In this document: piece after piece, positions 1-12,751 of the stretch
Position numbering within the stretch: the first letter of the stretch is position 1
How the letters are laid out: each line of letters begins with the position of its first letter
Assembly (NCBI GenBank): GCA_963932465.1
Contig: OZ010786.1
Coordinates: 532,707,073 to 532,771,072, forward strand
Direction: 5' to 3'
From: Maratus speciosus
Taxonomy: Eukaryota > Arthropoda > Arachnida > Araneae > Salticidae
Length of the DNA: 64,000 nt
Program-made: the position numbers and the translations under genes
The notes under the pieces: generated by a model
Told to the model about the DNA's origin: nothing
Databases searched by the model: none
The model's input: the letters and a program-made list of their open reading frames with translations, nothing else

Positions 1-899
1 CATTGTTCTGCGGTACTAATTGCCAAAATACGAAATTTATATTTTACTAATTAAACGATAATGTAAAATCTATCTGAATATGAATACCAATCTATCTGAA
101 TATAACTGACAAGATCTTATTTGTTTATATTGAGTAAGTAATGTTCCAAGCAGAAAAGTTATTGAAAATATTGTAAAGAAATTATTTTAATATAAAAACA
201 TTACTCTAATATTTCATAATATAATAGGAAAATAACAATACATTTATATTGTACCGCTGCCTTAATTTAAATACTTTATATTTAATTTGCTAATTTATTC
301 ATGTCGAAAACTAAAATTTAATATTTAAATACTTTGATGTATGTTACATTATTTACTAGAAATATTTTTATTTTTACTTATTGTGTTAATTCAAATATTT
401 ATATTCCCTAGATAATTAAAAAATAACATGTTATAATTTATTTTTTAACATATTTAGTACATTGACAGGTATTATGAATATATAAATACAAATACAAATA
501 TATATATATATATATACTAAGGATGTATAGCTATATTTTTTAATGAAAGTTCGGAATTATAATTTCGGTTTTAAAGATACAAATTTTATTCTTTTAGTTA
601 AAATATGTATTATAGTATATTTCAATAGAAATTTGTTTTAATATTTTATAATAATACTTTTTTTTTTTACATAATTGACGAATTTTTACTGTTGACGACA
701 TTTCTCCTGTATCTCTCTAATGTTTGGAATTATAATTCGGTTAGTCATAAAAAGATTTATTGCACTGTATTTATAGAATAAGGTATGATTAATGCCAGTG
801 AGTGTATGAGAATATATTTTAAAAAAATCGAAAATAAAATCACATAAATTACTTGCAACAATATAATAAAAATAACATACCTACAGTGTCTGTACAATT
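1..899. other. AT-rich non-coding DNA
   Basis: No gene or element recognised. It holds a short (TA)n run near 497-516 and several T-tracts. Confidence 0.6.
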
Positions 900-1240
900 A
901 AGAAGTTCCGAACTTATTGTGTAATCCGGGAAATCCGGGTTGAAAACGCTAGTAGAATGCAAGGAACTATGGTAGGGAGAAGCGAGGGGCGTGTCCAGCT
1001 ATGGGGGCAAGGGTGGAATACCACATGACATTGTCATATAAGAATGCGAGAGTCAGACGTTGAATTATTTTATGATGGTTGATTTAGTTTCGAATTTCTC
1101 GAGGGGGGTGTTGATGAGAGAGGGCGAAAGTGGATGCGTCACAAGACTGGGTCGTTTAGGACTGCGAGGGTAATATATTTTTTTCTGGATGTTTTAGTTT
1201 CCGTACTTACTTCCGTAAGGAGGGGTAAATTCATTAAGGT
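900..1240. other. GC-richer unclassified island
   Basis: This stretch is clearly richer in G than its surroundings (for example GAGGGGCGTG near 985 and CGAGGGGGGTG near 1100) and contains a TATAAG motif near 1038. There is no long open frame. It may be the remains of a transposon, such as an LTR or a 5' end, or a host regulatory island. Nothing in the sequence decides between these. Confidence 0.3.
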
Positions 1241-2690
1241 GTAATTAATTTAGGTTTAATTAAAATTCACCTCATTAAAATAGATACTAATCACGCGATA
1301 TTTGAGGTTACACATTCATTTTATAACATTTTGGTTCCTGTTATAAGACGTTTACGGAAATTACAATGTTCGTTATAGTAATCGTATTTAATCATTATGC
1401 TCTACACCGATGCATAACGTTACAATCATAAAGAGAGTTCTCGTAAGATTTTCTCCTGCAATAGTCTCTTATATTTGCAAGTAGCCGGTTTTCCCGCTAA
1501 GCTGGAAGGATTTTTTAAACGAATCTTGAATGAAACGAAACACATTAGTAAATTTCACCTTGTATATAAAGCATTATGAACATTACAAGAAATAACTTTC
1601 AGCATTGCTGAAAAGGTACTAACGTCATTGCGCTATTACATTTTCTAATGTGCTAGACAAAATTTACACTTTTATACACCAACCATTCATTACTAGGTTG
1701 ATAATTTGCTTCAGGATTTGGAAAATATATGGAAATACGATATGCAATGTACTAAAAGAATCGCTGGAAAATTATCTGACTAACAATGCCAGTCTCATCA
1801 AAATCCGTCCAGTAGAACTTTTTTATAAAGGTTAATCTTTCATAATCGATTCACCTGATTATAGAACTTTTTCCCATAATTAATAAATAAGCAAAGCAGA
1901 ACAATATGCAGTATATTAAAACAATCCTTTACAGATAATTTGACAAATAATGGATATCACATATCCAGTAATTTTTTTTTTTAAAGCAAGTCCTCCATTA
2001 ATGTGTAACTTATTGTAGAACTCTTTCTCGTAATTCGATAACTAAAAAATGTATAACAATATGTTACATAATAAAACATTTTCATAAATATTTTCTAACT
2101 AAAAATGTAAGTCTCAATGAAATCCGTTCAGAAGTCTAGTAATAAGCAGCCCTAACGAAATTTCTATTTCCATTTTATATATATAATAGATTATTTTTGT
2201 ATCGTAACTATTTCTGGCTTTTTTAAAAATATATTTTTTAATTTGGCATATGTAACAGGTAGCATCAAACAATAATTAATTTTTTTCAAATGATTTTAAT
2301 GTATTTGTAAAATTTATATCATGCGCATTTTATTCAATCATCAGTAACAAATGCATTTTTTATGTTTTTTTCATTGCATTTTTTAGGTTTTTTTTTTTTT
2401 TTTGGTTTCTTATCAAGTCACTAGTTAATTAACAAGTCATTTACTCAAATAACACTTTAGTTTCTATTTTTAAAGATATTTTTTTAAAATATATTTTCAG
2501 TTTATATAACAAATTATTTCCATGAAGTTTTGAATTTCATGTATAACTTCTTATTTTTTATAAAAGTAACATTTTATTATTTTATTTTATTATTTTATTT
2601 TATTATTATTAATGTATGGATTTTTTATTATTAGACGTGAAAATCTTATATATACATATATGTACGTATATATATGTAGCATTTTGCTAC
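1241..2690. other. AT-rich non-coding DNA
   Basis: Only T-tracts (near 2390) and short (TTTA)n-like runs near 2576-2610 are seen. No open frame looks coding. Confidence 0.6.
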
Positions 2691-3290
2691 CGACTTTCAG
2701 ATATTTAGGCGACACCAGTACACCTCGAAATAAAATGTAGTAGAGCAATCAAAACCATCCATCCGTTATATTGAAAATACCGGATTGCGGTCAGGGTGGC
2801 GAGAAAAAACTGCTCGAAAAACATTGGGATAATTTCCCTTACGTAATGAATATAGAGAGTCATCGTCACTTTTTTAAACTGGTTTTATTGACAAAAAACA
2901 TAGTAAAACACTTCAAGTAGTTATTCCATCCACTCTCAAAAATCGATCATCGCTTCATAAAACGTTAGATGTTATAAGAATAGGATCTACACATAAGAAC
3001 GTTCACTCCAAGCGACGCAACTTAATTAGACAACCAGAAAAACGCAAAAATCTTCTCTCCATCGCCGATGTAACGATATTTGTACTCCGAACAACAACGC
3101 GCGGACGGTTACAGAAAGGTAACAGACCAATGCTAGAAGAGAGTTTGGGGAGGATAGGACATAAAACAAATTACGATTCGATGGGAAAGGATGACGTCGA
3201 TAAAGAACTCTTTATACGGCATCAGAATAAAAGCGCAAATAGTGCTGACGGACGCATGGAATTGTGGGTATAGAACACGGAAGAATAAAT
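2691..3290. other. Higher-complexity region, possible LTR or transposon relic
   Basis: Base composition changes abruptly here compared with both flanks, with normal sequence complexity and CpG-containing words. An AATAAA lies near 3227. TGTAGCA near 2675 resembles the start of some Gypsy-type LTRs, but no second copy, primer-binding site or coding remnant is visible. The call is therefore weak. Confidence 0.25.
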
Positions 3291-3559
3291 GATATTAAAA
3301 CATTCGAAAGAAAGATAATTAAATGAATTATAATAGAATAGAAGAGTTTTAGAATAAAATGAAAAAGTAATTTAATGGGTTTTATAAGATTAGGAGAATG
3401 GATTAAGGTTTTTTAGAATAATAAAAGAATACGCAACTTTAAATGCATGAAATAAAAGACAAAAGGTATTACGATATTATTAAAGATAGGTAAAAAAGGA
3501 AAAAATATTAAGAATTCGGAATAGTTTTACTAAGAAAAAGAGGCGAAAATTTTTATTAT

Positions 3560-3592
<33 letters not shown>
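3291..3592. repeat. AT-rich DNA ending in a (TA)n microsatellite
   Basis: About 28 bp of (TA)n at 3564-3592 directly abuts the inverted-repeat element that follows. A (TA)n tract also sits at the element's far side, so the element appears to have landed in, or carries, TA-repeat flanks. Confidence 0.7.
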
Positions 3593-3595
<3 letters not shown>

Positions 3596-4951
3596 GACGT
3601 GAGTTTCAAAACTCGCCTTATCCAAAAAATCAAATTTTGGGAAATCGCAAAAAACCTGTAACTGCGACTCCTTGCATCGAATACCTACAATTTTTTGTAT
3701 ACTTATAGCTAGTTGCTCTGTGATATCATTGTGTTAAGTTGGAAAATCTACTTTAATTCATTTAATTAATTAATTGAATAAAGTTTTGGATAAGAAGAGT
3801 TTTGTTGCCAATCTCTATCATACTTGCTGAAAGAAATTAATAGTTTCTATTTTTGGTCATCGGATGATAATATTTTGGATTAAAAAATAAACCTTACGGG
3901 AGCAATAAGTATGATTAAAATTTAGTAATACGTTTTATTATACAAAATCAAACTTATCAATAATCAAATAAAACTTATCATAAATAGCTTATAATTAAAA
4001 TAACTTTTTTATAAAAATAATTTAATATAATATAATCTATATAACATATAATATTATATATATACACCATCTCCTTCTGTTCTGGTTCCTTAGAAATAAT
4101 ATTTTTATAGAAAGTAAGCACTTTCATTTCTGACCAGTTTTCATCAAAATGTTTTTTTAACAATCTGTGGACATCCTTAAATTTCTATTGCTTCATGGGG
4201 ACTCCCTCTCCCTTGTTTTTAAGAAGAAAGTTTAGTTTTAGATGCCTCTAGCAAAACTTTTACACTCTGAATTTTGATATTCCGAGAATCTTCCGAAATA
4301 CACTTCCACCAATTTGAAGATGACCATGGTTCTTAGTCTTTATATAGTACCTTATCGTAATACCTTTGAAAGGCCCGGAAATGCCTTAGGTTTATGCCTG
4401 AGAATAAAAATTAAATATTTTAACACCTTCTGACAGTAAGAAATATAGAAAGCGATTCCCCATTTTTAACTTACATTTTAATCTTCTTTTGCGTGTATTC
4501 TTTACTAGCCCATGTGTTCGTATTTCTTTTTCTATTCTTGACCCTTCCACTACAAAATGAAAGAGTTTATTCACTGCCCATTACACATAAGGCATGCTGT
4601 AAAACTAATTTAATTAGTTTGTATGAATAGAACAGGTAAAATCTTTAAACGAAAATAGCAAGAGGTCACAAAGAAATGAAGGAAAATTACTGTGATAGTA
4701 GCTGATAAGCTAGCCGTTCGTTGGTCTTACGCATACCCAAGGATAAAGCTAGTTTTGTTGCCAACTCCCTAGTGGATAAGGCGAGTTTTGAAACCAAACC
4801 AATATTTTAAGAACGCAAAAATAAAGGATAAAAATATTTTTTTTACAGATTATAGTGTTTTTTCTGTGCAGGTTTACCAATAGAATAGATTGGTAGAGAA
4901 AACTCATTTTTTTAAATTTTGAATAAGGCGAGTTTTGAAATTCACGTCCTC
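3593..4951. mobile_element. Non-autonomous DNA element with ~30-bp inverted termini
   Basis: The left end (3593-3622) begins GAGGACGTGAGTTTCAAAAC and the right end (4922-4951) is its inverse with two mismatches, so the element spans about 1.36 kb between TA tracts. The word ATAAGGCGAGTTTTGAAA occurs at both ends and again near 4777. AGTTTTGTTGCCAA occurs near 3797 and 4751. Subterminal repetition of this kind is typical of non-autonomous DNA transposons. No transposase sequence is visible inside, where the short open frames are AT-rich and unrecognised. The superfamily is unknown. Confidence 0.7.
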
Positions 4952-7179
4952 ATATATATGTTATATACATACATATATGGCACACTACATATATTAGGGT
5001 GAAAATTGCCTTTTTTCATGTAATACACCCTATGTGTTTATTTCATAATTTTTATTTAAATGTTTTAAAAAGAAGAATTTATTTTTTAATTTTATTTTCT
5101 TTATAGTGCAAATTATACTATCTATTTTAATTTAATGAAACAAAATTAGGAACTTTACCTCTTGAAATTTCAATTCTTTTCATTTCTAAAACAGAAGTTA
5201 ATTAGATTTATTTTACTTTTTGGTTATTTTGTTTAATTTACACAAAAATCTAATTATATTTCACAGATGAATAATTATGACTCTGCTATACTTTGCGTTT
5301 TCTAACTTAATTGGGGTACGGTTTATTGTCTGTGAGCATACCACCTGATAATTATATCGGATAATCAGTTTGTAATTTAATTACTTCAAACGTAAATATT
5401 TTTTTTTTCTTTTTGCAAAAGTTTCGTACAAAGCAAAATTAAGCGATTTTTAATAAATTTCATAATTAGTATTACACGAGAGAATAATATTAGAAATAAC
5501 TATTTTAAATTAAATTTTTGTATCTTCATACATACATCAAAAGTAGGGCATGATTTCTTATATCGATAATTAAATATATTTATATAATAAAAGAAAGGTT
5601 CGCTCTGTCGCTTCGGTTGAAAATGAAGAAAGAAAAAAAAATTGGGGGTAATTTGTAATTATTTATTAACTAACATAGTCCAAACCGCTTAGTAAGGTTA
5701 AAAAAAGAGGACATATTCTAAAAGATTATACTAGTACGTCTGAAATCCCGCAGTCGATTGAAAACAATTGGGTAAGTATAATCGCATATCGCACGTTGGG
5801 TTTCGTTTAATATCTCGTTCAAAACAACTTATCACACTTTAAACACAATGGGGGTTAGCTCCCACATTTTCCACTTTATGCTTAATCAAGGAACCTCTAT
5901 ATCTAATCAGGGAAGCGCCTTATCAGAATAAACCCACTACCAAATTTGACGCAAATTTGATAGTTCTGCCTGAAATGCACTTAACCAATGAATCCGAAAA
6001 ACAAATTAGGGAATACCTTATCAGAATGAACATATATAGAAATTTAGAGCAAATTGGATATTTCTATAAGAATTTTCGTGTTGCGTATATTCATACGTAC
6101 ATACAGAACCTGCGGGTACATTAGCTATCAGATTTGATAGCCTTTGAGATGAAAAATAAACGGTAAATAAAAGTTAAATCGAAATGCATGTAATAAATAA
6201 ATCGACGTAACCTAATGCGTACTTTTATATATATATATCAGATTAGTTATTTTTCACGGAGCCCTCGATTGCCCCTCACCTCACCTCTCCCCAAACAAAA
6301 ATTCAACTCACCTTAAATTTCTTATAATATGTTATAAACTATGTCAAAGTTTAAAAGCGATCTGTTCCTTAGTTTTCCTAATTTTAACAAATTCTCGTCA
6401 ATTTTCTCTACGTAAAAACATCCCTTTTATAAGTTCAAAAATCGATTTTTTCGTAAATCGGAAAGTTGTGGTCCGATATTTTTTTAATTTAGATTTTATG
6501 AATCAGAGTACGAAATAACATCTGGATACAAAAGAATTAAATTTGTAAAATCAATAGTTAAAACATTTTGAAATTATCAAACCCTAGTATAAAAATATAT
6601 CTATTTTTCTCTCGTGTCACATAGCCTGACGTACAAAAAATGCACTTATGGGATTAATTACAAAAAATAATTATCTTCACTTCTGATTGTCGAAATTAAA
6701 AAATAAAGACATATTTTGAAAGAGAATGAAATTTTACGTCTGATAGACGTCGATTTTACGACGGAAAAATCGTACCTCAAAAATAGATTTAAAAAAAAGT
6801 TTTTGCCCTATATAAAAATTCTGAATCTCTTTCTGAACGCAACGCACCTGTTTTACATCTCTCGCTATCGCCGAAAAAGCAATGACATTAGACATCTGTC
6901 GCCTTCACAAATGAAGGGAAAAAAATTCTCCATTTTTATCGAATTTTCGAGTTTTTATAGCACAATTGAGATAATTTTTAGAACATCTGAAAGCTGATTT
7001 CTTTCCCGTCTTGTGGTACTAATTTCGAATTTCCAGGATGCGTAGAATAAATATAATTGCGCCTCAAAGAAATCGCCAGTCCTTATCTGTCGTTAAAATT
7101 ACGCCTGATTTTAATCAGTGGAAGAGATCGTTTTTGTAATTTGATAAATAATCCATGCTTTTGTTGAATTGTGAATGTC
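4952..7179. other. Non-coding DNA, no element recognised
   Basis: Mixed AT-rich sequence with moderate-complexity patches at 5580-6170 and 6240-6420. An open frame at 6716-6997 (+) has no recognisable motif and lacks coding-like composition. I see nothing else. Confidence 0.5.
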
Positions 7180-7425
7180 TTTCCGATCTTGTAATTGGGT
7201 TTTTTTAAATTAATAATATCCATTAATTACGACTTTTCAAAATTTTATCATTTGTCCTTTGAAGTGAGGTGTTCAGCTATAAATATGCAAAATGTCAAGT
7301 CTCCATCATATATAGTTTCTGAGAACGGGTACTGTGAAAGACGGACAGACAGACGTAGGAGTGAGACGAATAGGATTTCGTCAGATGAAAGAAACCCTAA
7401 AAATATCGCAGTTATCTTTTGAAAA
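7180..7425 (+). repeat. Dispersed repeat with GACGGACAGACAGAC signature
   Basis: GACGGACAGACAGACG near 7343 is followed about 50 bp later by GAAACCCTAAAAATATC. The same pairing of a CGGACAGACAGAC run with an AACCCTAAAA tail is seen near 55062-55128. A related CGGACGGACGGACAGACAG run lies near 47431. Such tails are common in dispersed arthropod repeats. The family cannot be named from this alone. Confidence 0.5.
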
Positions 7426-9683
7426 AAAAAATACAAATGGTTTGTTTTTTCAGAAAAACTTTTTTGACATCTTAATAGACTAGATTTACATCACCTAAAC
7501 GCTCTGACGGGTAAAAATATAAAAAAAATAAAATGTGTCAAAATTTTGACGATATCCTTAAATAATTGAATGTTTCGTTGCGGTTTTGCATCTCCAGAGT
7601 GAAAATTTAGTGGTTCCGACAAACCAAAAATAAGTTTAAAGTTTCTTCGAATCGATGGTGTAATATGAAATTTAACAGTTACAAATGCACATGCGAACAT
7701 ATTTCATTACGCGGGTAACGGATACGATATTTTCTACGATAAATGCGAGCTAACGTCCGCATTTTAACACAATCTTATTAGAGCGTCCCAGTATATCAGA
7801 TTTACATCACCCATATTTTTTTTAAATGTTCGGTAGGGTACAAGTATTTTTTTCTTTACAAAATATGTGAAATTTCGACGAAATCAGTAAAAGACCAAGT
7901 TTTTTGTCGCAGTTTTGCTCATTTTCGGTGCGCATAGAATCCAAAAATCTAATTACGCAGAAAATAAAAAAACAAATATCATATACTTTCAATTCAATAT
8001 TTATTTTCATTTGAAAACATAAATTCAGAGAGAAAATGAAGTCTTAAGATATAAAATCATACAAATTTGAGGTTAATTTAAAAGTCATTCATCACGAGCC
8101 CTATTCACCAGAGATCGAATGCTCATACAGAGAATATCGCGCCCACAGCGGTAAAAGTGGAACTAAAGAAATTTGCAGCTCGTGGGCAGCACGACAGCTA
8201 TACGTAACGCAGGCACGTGTGATATTAGCCAGTGATGCGTTCTGAAAATGGTTTGTTTATGGCAGAATGCACAGTCTGTTGGTGGAAAGTGAAACCTACA
8301 GATGTAAATGAGCGTACGTGGCACACATACCCTGCTATACGGTGCCTCAAGAAGCGGACATCAGTGTCGGGTGTTCGTTAGAACATATTGGACCCCTGCA
8401 ACTGTAAATGGTAATACAAGATTTTCCGATAATAATCAGTTTGAGAATTAAAAAAAAACAAACAAACAAACAAAAAAAAAACAGTCAGGATTTCGATATG
8501 AAAAAAACTGGTAATTCTTAAGTCAGTGGCTTCTACAGCTTACTATGGATATTTTTGTACGAAAATGGATACACAATTGTTGGAATGATATCGCTCCCCC
8601 TCTTCCTGTTGCAGTTATCACGATTTTTTTTTTACCGCATATAAATATTTATTTTACCAATTGTTCACACAGTCACCTATTTCAGACAAAATGGAGGTTA
8701 ATAATATAAAATTATAAAAATATTATTTTGATTTAGGTATATTATTACGGGCTCGGGCAACACCGGTCTGTCACCTAGTAATAAATAAATTTAACCTTTT
8801 ATAAAATGTATAATAATATGAAAAGTGTTTTGTGAGTGTGAAAATGTGTTTGTCGGCTTTGTTATATAGAAATGCTGAATGTAGAGCTACAAATTTTGGC
8901 AGAAAAACACTTATACTAATGTAGTTTTGACTCTCGAAGGTCGATTTATTATTTTATAATAAATTTTTTTCAAAGTTAAATTTTTGTGCGATTGTTCATG
9001 TTTAAGGGATTTGTCTATATTAATAAAAAAACAAAAAATCAATATTTAAGGCCAATATAGTAAATAGTGTCCTCTTTTCAATACCGTTTATTTCGTAAAA
9101 ATCATCCTATAATTAATCGATACATTAATTAGAAACTCATTAAAAAGCAATTTTCCCCGAAATCGCAACAAAATGGCGAAACTGCTGCTCGACTTGATTT
9201 CCATGTGAAAATGAATGTTAGTCACAATTTTTTCAAAGTTAAGAAAACTAATCAAGATATCAATTTGAAAATACAATTGCAAATGTAGGATATTTTTTTT
9301 CATCAGAATATCAAATTTTTAAATCGGTCTGTAATTTTTCTTAGCTTTTTCAAAAAACTGACGAGAGCAGTACAAAAAATCCCAGAAAGGACGAGACAGG
9401 GACACATACATTCATTAAAAAATGAAGTGAGAAGAGATCGGTGTAAGCAGATAACCCGACGCTCACTTTAATTTTAGATAGGAACGTATATTAAATATCA
9501 AGAGTTGCCAAATTGCAAAAAGGTAATTTCAAAGGAATTTGTGAACTTATTCAAAGGTTATTAGTGTGTTTTGTTTCAAGAGTCACTTAATAAGAGGATA
9601 GTTTGCCCATAAGTTTTTCTTCCCCGTTATTGAAATTAAATTTATCTCTTGTTCTATGGTCCGATTTAAATCTGGAACTGATT
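7426..9683. other. Non-coding DNA with one moderate-GC patch
   Basis: The patch 8100-8410 has near-balanced composition. Its word GTGGAACTAAAGA followed by GCAGCAC and CTATACGGTG recurs in similar order at 10165-10225, so the two are probably fragments of one dispersed repeat. An (AAAC)n run lies near 8455-8475. The remainder is AT-rich with no supported feature. Confidence 0.4.
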
Positions 9684-10110
9684 CATTTATCTTAGCTTAC
9701 GATACTTTAGTGACATCTTCCATCGCCTGGAAACGCATTATTATCTCGGTTTCTATGTGAAAATTTTCTTTCCGATCTTCTCATGTGATAGATTATTGGA
9801 CAGCCCTTTGACACCTCTTTCATCATTTTTACCCTCGGAGTATATTTCTCTAACTATTTCCTACATTCTCTGTGACATAACGTTGGACAGTCCTTTGACC
9901 ACTTTTTCATTTAGGAACTTTTCTAACTTTTTCCGACCTCCTTATGTGATATATCATTGACAGTCCTTTGACCAAATTTTCATATCGTGACACTTCTGTT
10001 CGCAACAATTTTCTCCTCAAGTGGTCACTCTTGTCACTTTTGACCGCATTAAGCGATATAGCATTAGACGGCCTTTTGACATCCCTTTCATATTGCGGAC
10101 CTGTTAGATT
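9684..10110 (+). repeat. Decayed tandem repeat, four units of ~75-110 bp
   Basis: The pattern TGTGATA-(n)-ATTGGACAGTCCTTTGAC-(n)-TTTCAT recurs at about 9784, 9871, 9945 and 10053 with mismatches. A weaker fifth match may start near 9698. Spacings are 87, 74 and 108 bp. The 67-codon open frame at 9757-9960 is a by-product of this repeat and is not a gene. Confidence 0.7.
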
Positions 10111-11586
10111 ACGGACAGGTTACAATTGCGTCTAATTTTTGTTACGGTTTGAATGTGGTTCTGCTTGGTGACAGGTGGAACTAAAGACTTTTAAAGCACG
10201 TTCTCAGCACTCTACTATACGGTGTAAGGGGCAGTATAAGAGGTATGTACTAGAAAAAATGTATGTATGTATTTAAAACGTATAATATGTTCGTTCCATA
10301 TCATTATAATTTGAAAATAAATAATCATTGTCATAAAATTCTTGTCAAATGTTTGATCATTAAAAATAAAAAAATAACGAAAAATTTAATGTCATGAATA
10401 TCAAGCTTTATAGTTCACTTCAACATTTTCCAAAAATAAATATTATAACATGCTTTTGACACTGACGAAAAGAGATTCGTGAAGCTACCTTATGCCTTAC
10501 TTCAGCGTGTCATCGATTATTAAAATGCGATGTATTCTACAGAGACTGTAAGTTTATTAAAAAGTAAATTGTCTGTCGGAAATTTTTAAAACTTTTATTA
10601 TAAACGGCAGATGTTTGATGCGTTAATGAAGTGTTACTAATGGCATCTAATAAGAATTCAGAACTTAGTTTTTAATTTCATTAAACTGACTTAAGAAGTA
10701 ACATTTTTAGAAAAATACGCGAGCAGCTGGTAGTATAAAATTACCTTCATCGTCTTTTCAAGAACAAAGAGATCTTTATAGAATTTATGGTATATTATGA
10801 TATATATGGTATAATGATATTTTTAATTATAAGTAAAGTACATTTTATCAATATAAAAAACAATTAAAAAGTTGAATGTTTTCCATGCGTATTAGTCATG
10901 ATTTTTTTTTTTTATCAGCTCAATAATATTCTAACATGAAATTGGGAATAGTCGCTTTTACTTAGAATTGAATACATCGTTTTCAGTCTCACGTCTGTGA
11001 TAAACTCTTGAGAAAGAAATGTAAAATGAAAACAAAATTCACTTAGTATTCAAATATCCCGTTGATCACAGTTAAAAATTTTATAATCAGGTTAAACTTC
11101 CAAAGAAAAATTACGGATAAAAATACCTTTAATCATCAATAGTTAAACAAAAATGTAATCCCATTTATTCCATCAAAAGTAGAGTAAGAGCATCTTTGAA
11201 GATAACAAAAGACACTCGCAGGAAAGAAATAGCAATAATTTCTTTTTTTTAAACATATGATTACATCAACAGCTTTAAGAAAACACAAAATGAAAAAAAT
11301 AAGCTGAAATTAATTTAATTTACAATTGAATCAGTTATTTCAAAAACCACATATGTAAAGTTTTTTTTTTTCCAAATATATTTTTTTGTCGCAAATGCTT
11401 CCTTAAAGGTAGACCTATGATCTGGTTAATAGCCACGTAAGTCATTGTACTCCTTCGTTTTCAAACAATACCTTCTAATAAAATAAAACACACATACTAC
11501 AATGTATATTAAAACACACATACACACATAAATAACGCCTGCATTCAACAGTCGAAGGTATATATAAATATTATACAGACATACAT
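10111..11586. other. AT-rich non-coding DNA
   Basis: Apart from the repeat fragment at 10165-10225, which is shared with 8155-8340, nothing is recognised. Short CACA/TACA runs occur near 11500-11600. Confidence 0.55.
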
Positions 11587-11729
11587 ACAATAAATACAAT
11601 AAACCCAGCTGGAGTGAAAAATTAGCCAGAGACAGGAATCGAAGCAGGATTCTTGTATACTGTGGTCCTGGGTTCGATTCCTGGCTTTGGCTAATTTTTC
11701 ACTCCAGTTGGGTTTATTGTATTTATTGT
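11587..11729. repeat. 57-bp-arm hairpin carrying a tRNA-like B box
   Basis: Positions 11587-11643 and 11673-11729 are inverted copies over 57 bp with about three mismatches, separated by a 29-bp loop. The right arm includes GGTTCGATTCC, a perfect match to the Pol III B-box (T-arm) consensus. The innermost part, 11625-11691, can pair as an acceptor-like stem plus T-arm. The match continues well beyond any acceptor stem and the molecule is only 67 nt, so I read it as two inverted copies of a tRNA-derived SINE fragment or a fold-back element. A functional tRNA gene is less likely. Confidence 0.75.
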
Positions 11730-12167
11730 AAATAACTTCTAATTTTCGTTTATTGCTTAAACGACATAAGTCAGGGACTTAAGTGGTTTTCGCATGCAAT
11801 GGCGGTGGCTTTTTTTTAAACGTATCTACGGTCCCCTAAATTTAGACACCAGTATTTTATAAAAGATTTCTTTGAATCTCTTGTTTTATCTCAGAAAAAT
11901 AAAGCGGAAAAAAATCTTTTAAATTTAATGATGCCAAAATACAAGGGAACGTACTCACGCTGAAACAATCTGCCTTCGACAGCCGCCATTTTTATGTCAG
12001 CGTCAGGCCCAGTATTCAGGGGGCGGCGATGCAATTTCCGATGACGTTGCAGCTATAGTATTCGATTTTATGCACACATAACGACACAATATATATTTTT
12101 TTAATTTACGGCAACCATGTGTTCATTGGTCTGGTACAAGATATTTTAAGGCAGGTAAATCGATAAG
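11730..12167. other. Non-coding DNA
   Basis: Contains two GC-richer patches (ATGGCGGTGGC near 11801; CAGGGGGCGGCGATG near 12017) and nothing assignable. Confidence 0.5.
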
Positions 12168-12687
12168 ATAAATAATGTGAACATTAAAAATGTCCACAAT
12201 CTTACTTAAAAGGTGACTAATGTAATGAAAAATGTGTTACAAGTTTAAAATATACATATTATTTAAAACTTCTTAGTACTTTCAAACCTTCCAGGCTCAT
12301 CATAAGAGAATATTTTAATAACTAAATGTTGTTTATTTATACAAATACGTCACTTTGTTTTGAAAATGAGAGAGCCAATAATTACTAGAGTTGAAAATAG
12401 AAGTAGCAGTAGCAATTTCTTGGATTGAATTTAATTAGAGGAAATATATATTATTATTATTATTAATTGCAGTTCCATTTATTTTATGACATCACTTTGT
12501 TTCTCATACGTCACTTTCCATGGCTTTCCACTTTTTATTAAGACATTCTCTGATGATGATCCTGGAAGGTTTGAAAGTAGCAAGAAGTTTTAAATAAAAT
12601 GTATATCTTAAACTTGTAACATCTTTTTCATGACATTTGTCCCCTTTTAAGTAAGATTGTAACCTTTTTAATGTTCACATTATTTAT
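12168..12687. mobile_element. 520-bp fold-back element
   Basis: The left arm 12168-12320 and right arm ~12535-12687 are inverted copies over about 150 bp at roughly 85-90% identity. Shared words include CAATCTTACTTAAAAGG, TTTAAAACTTCTT and CTTTCAAACCTTCCAGG. The outer limits ATAAATAATGTGAAC match exactly and similarity stops abruptly outside them. About 215 bp of unrelated AT-rich sequence separates the arms. No coding capacity is present. It lies 65 bp upstream of the SDGCxGQNK pseudogene and may be a non-autonomous relative or an independent insertion. Confidence 0.75.
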
Positions 12688-12751
12688 TTTATGTTGAATC
12701 AAGGTGAAAAATTGCATTTCGTCTTATGATATTATATGTAAATCGTATTTA

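Noticed and set aside
2691..3290. Solo LTR of a Gypsy-type retrotransposon
   Set aside because: Only a TG start and an AATAAA are suggestive. No target duplication, second LTR or primer-binding site was found, so it is kept as unclassified.
11625..11691. Possible tRNA gene (T-arm with GGTTCGATTCC and a pairable acceptor-like stem)
   Set aside because: Only 67 nt, with no clear D-arm or anticodon arm. The pairing is part of a longer 57-bp inverted repeat.
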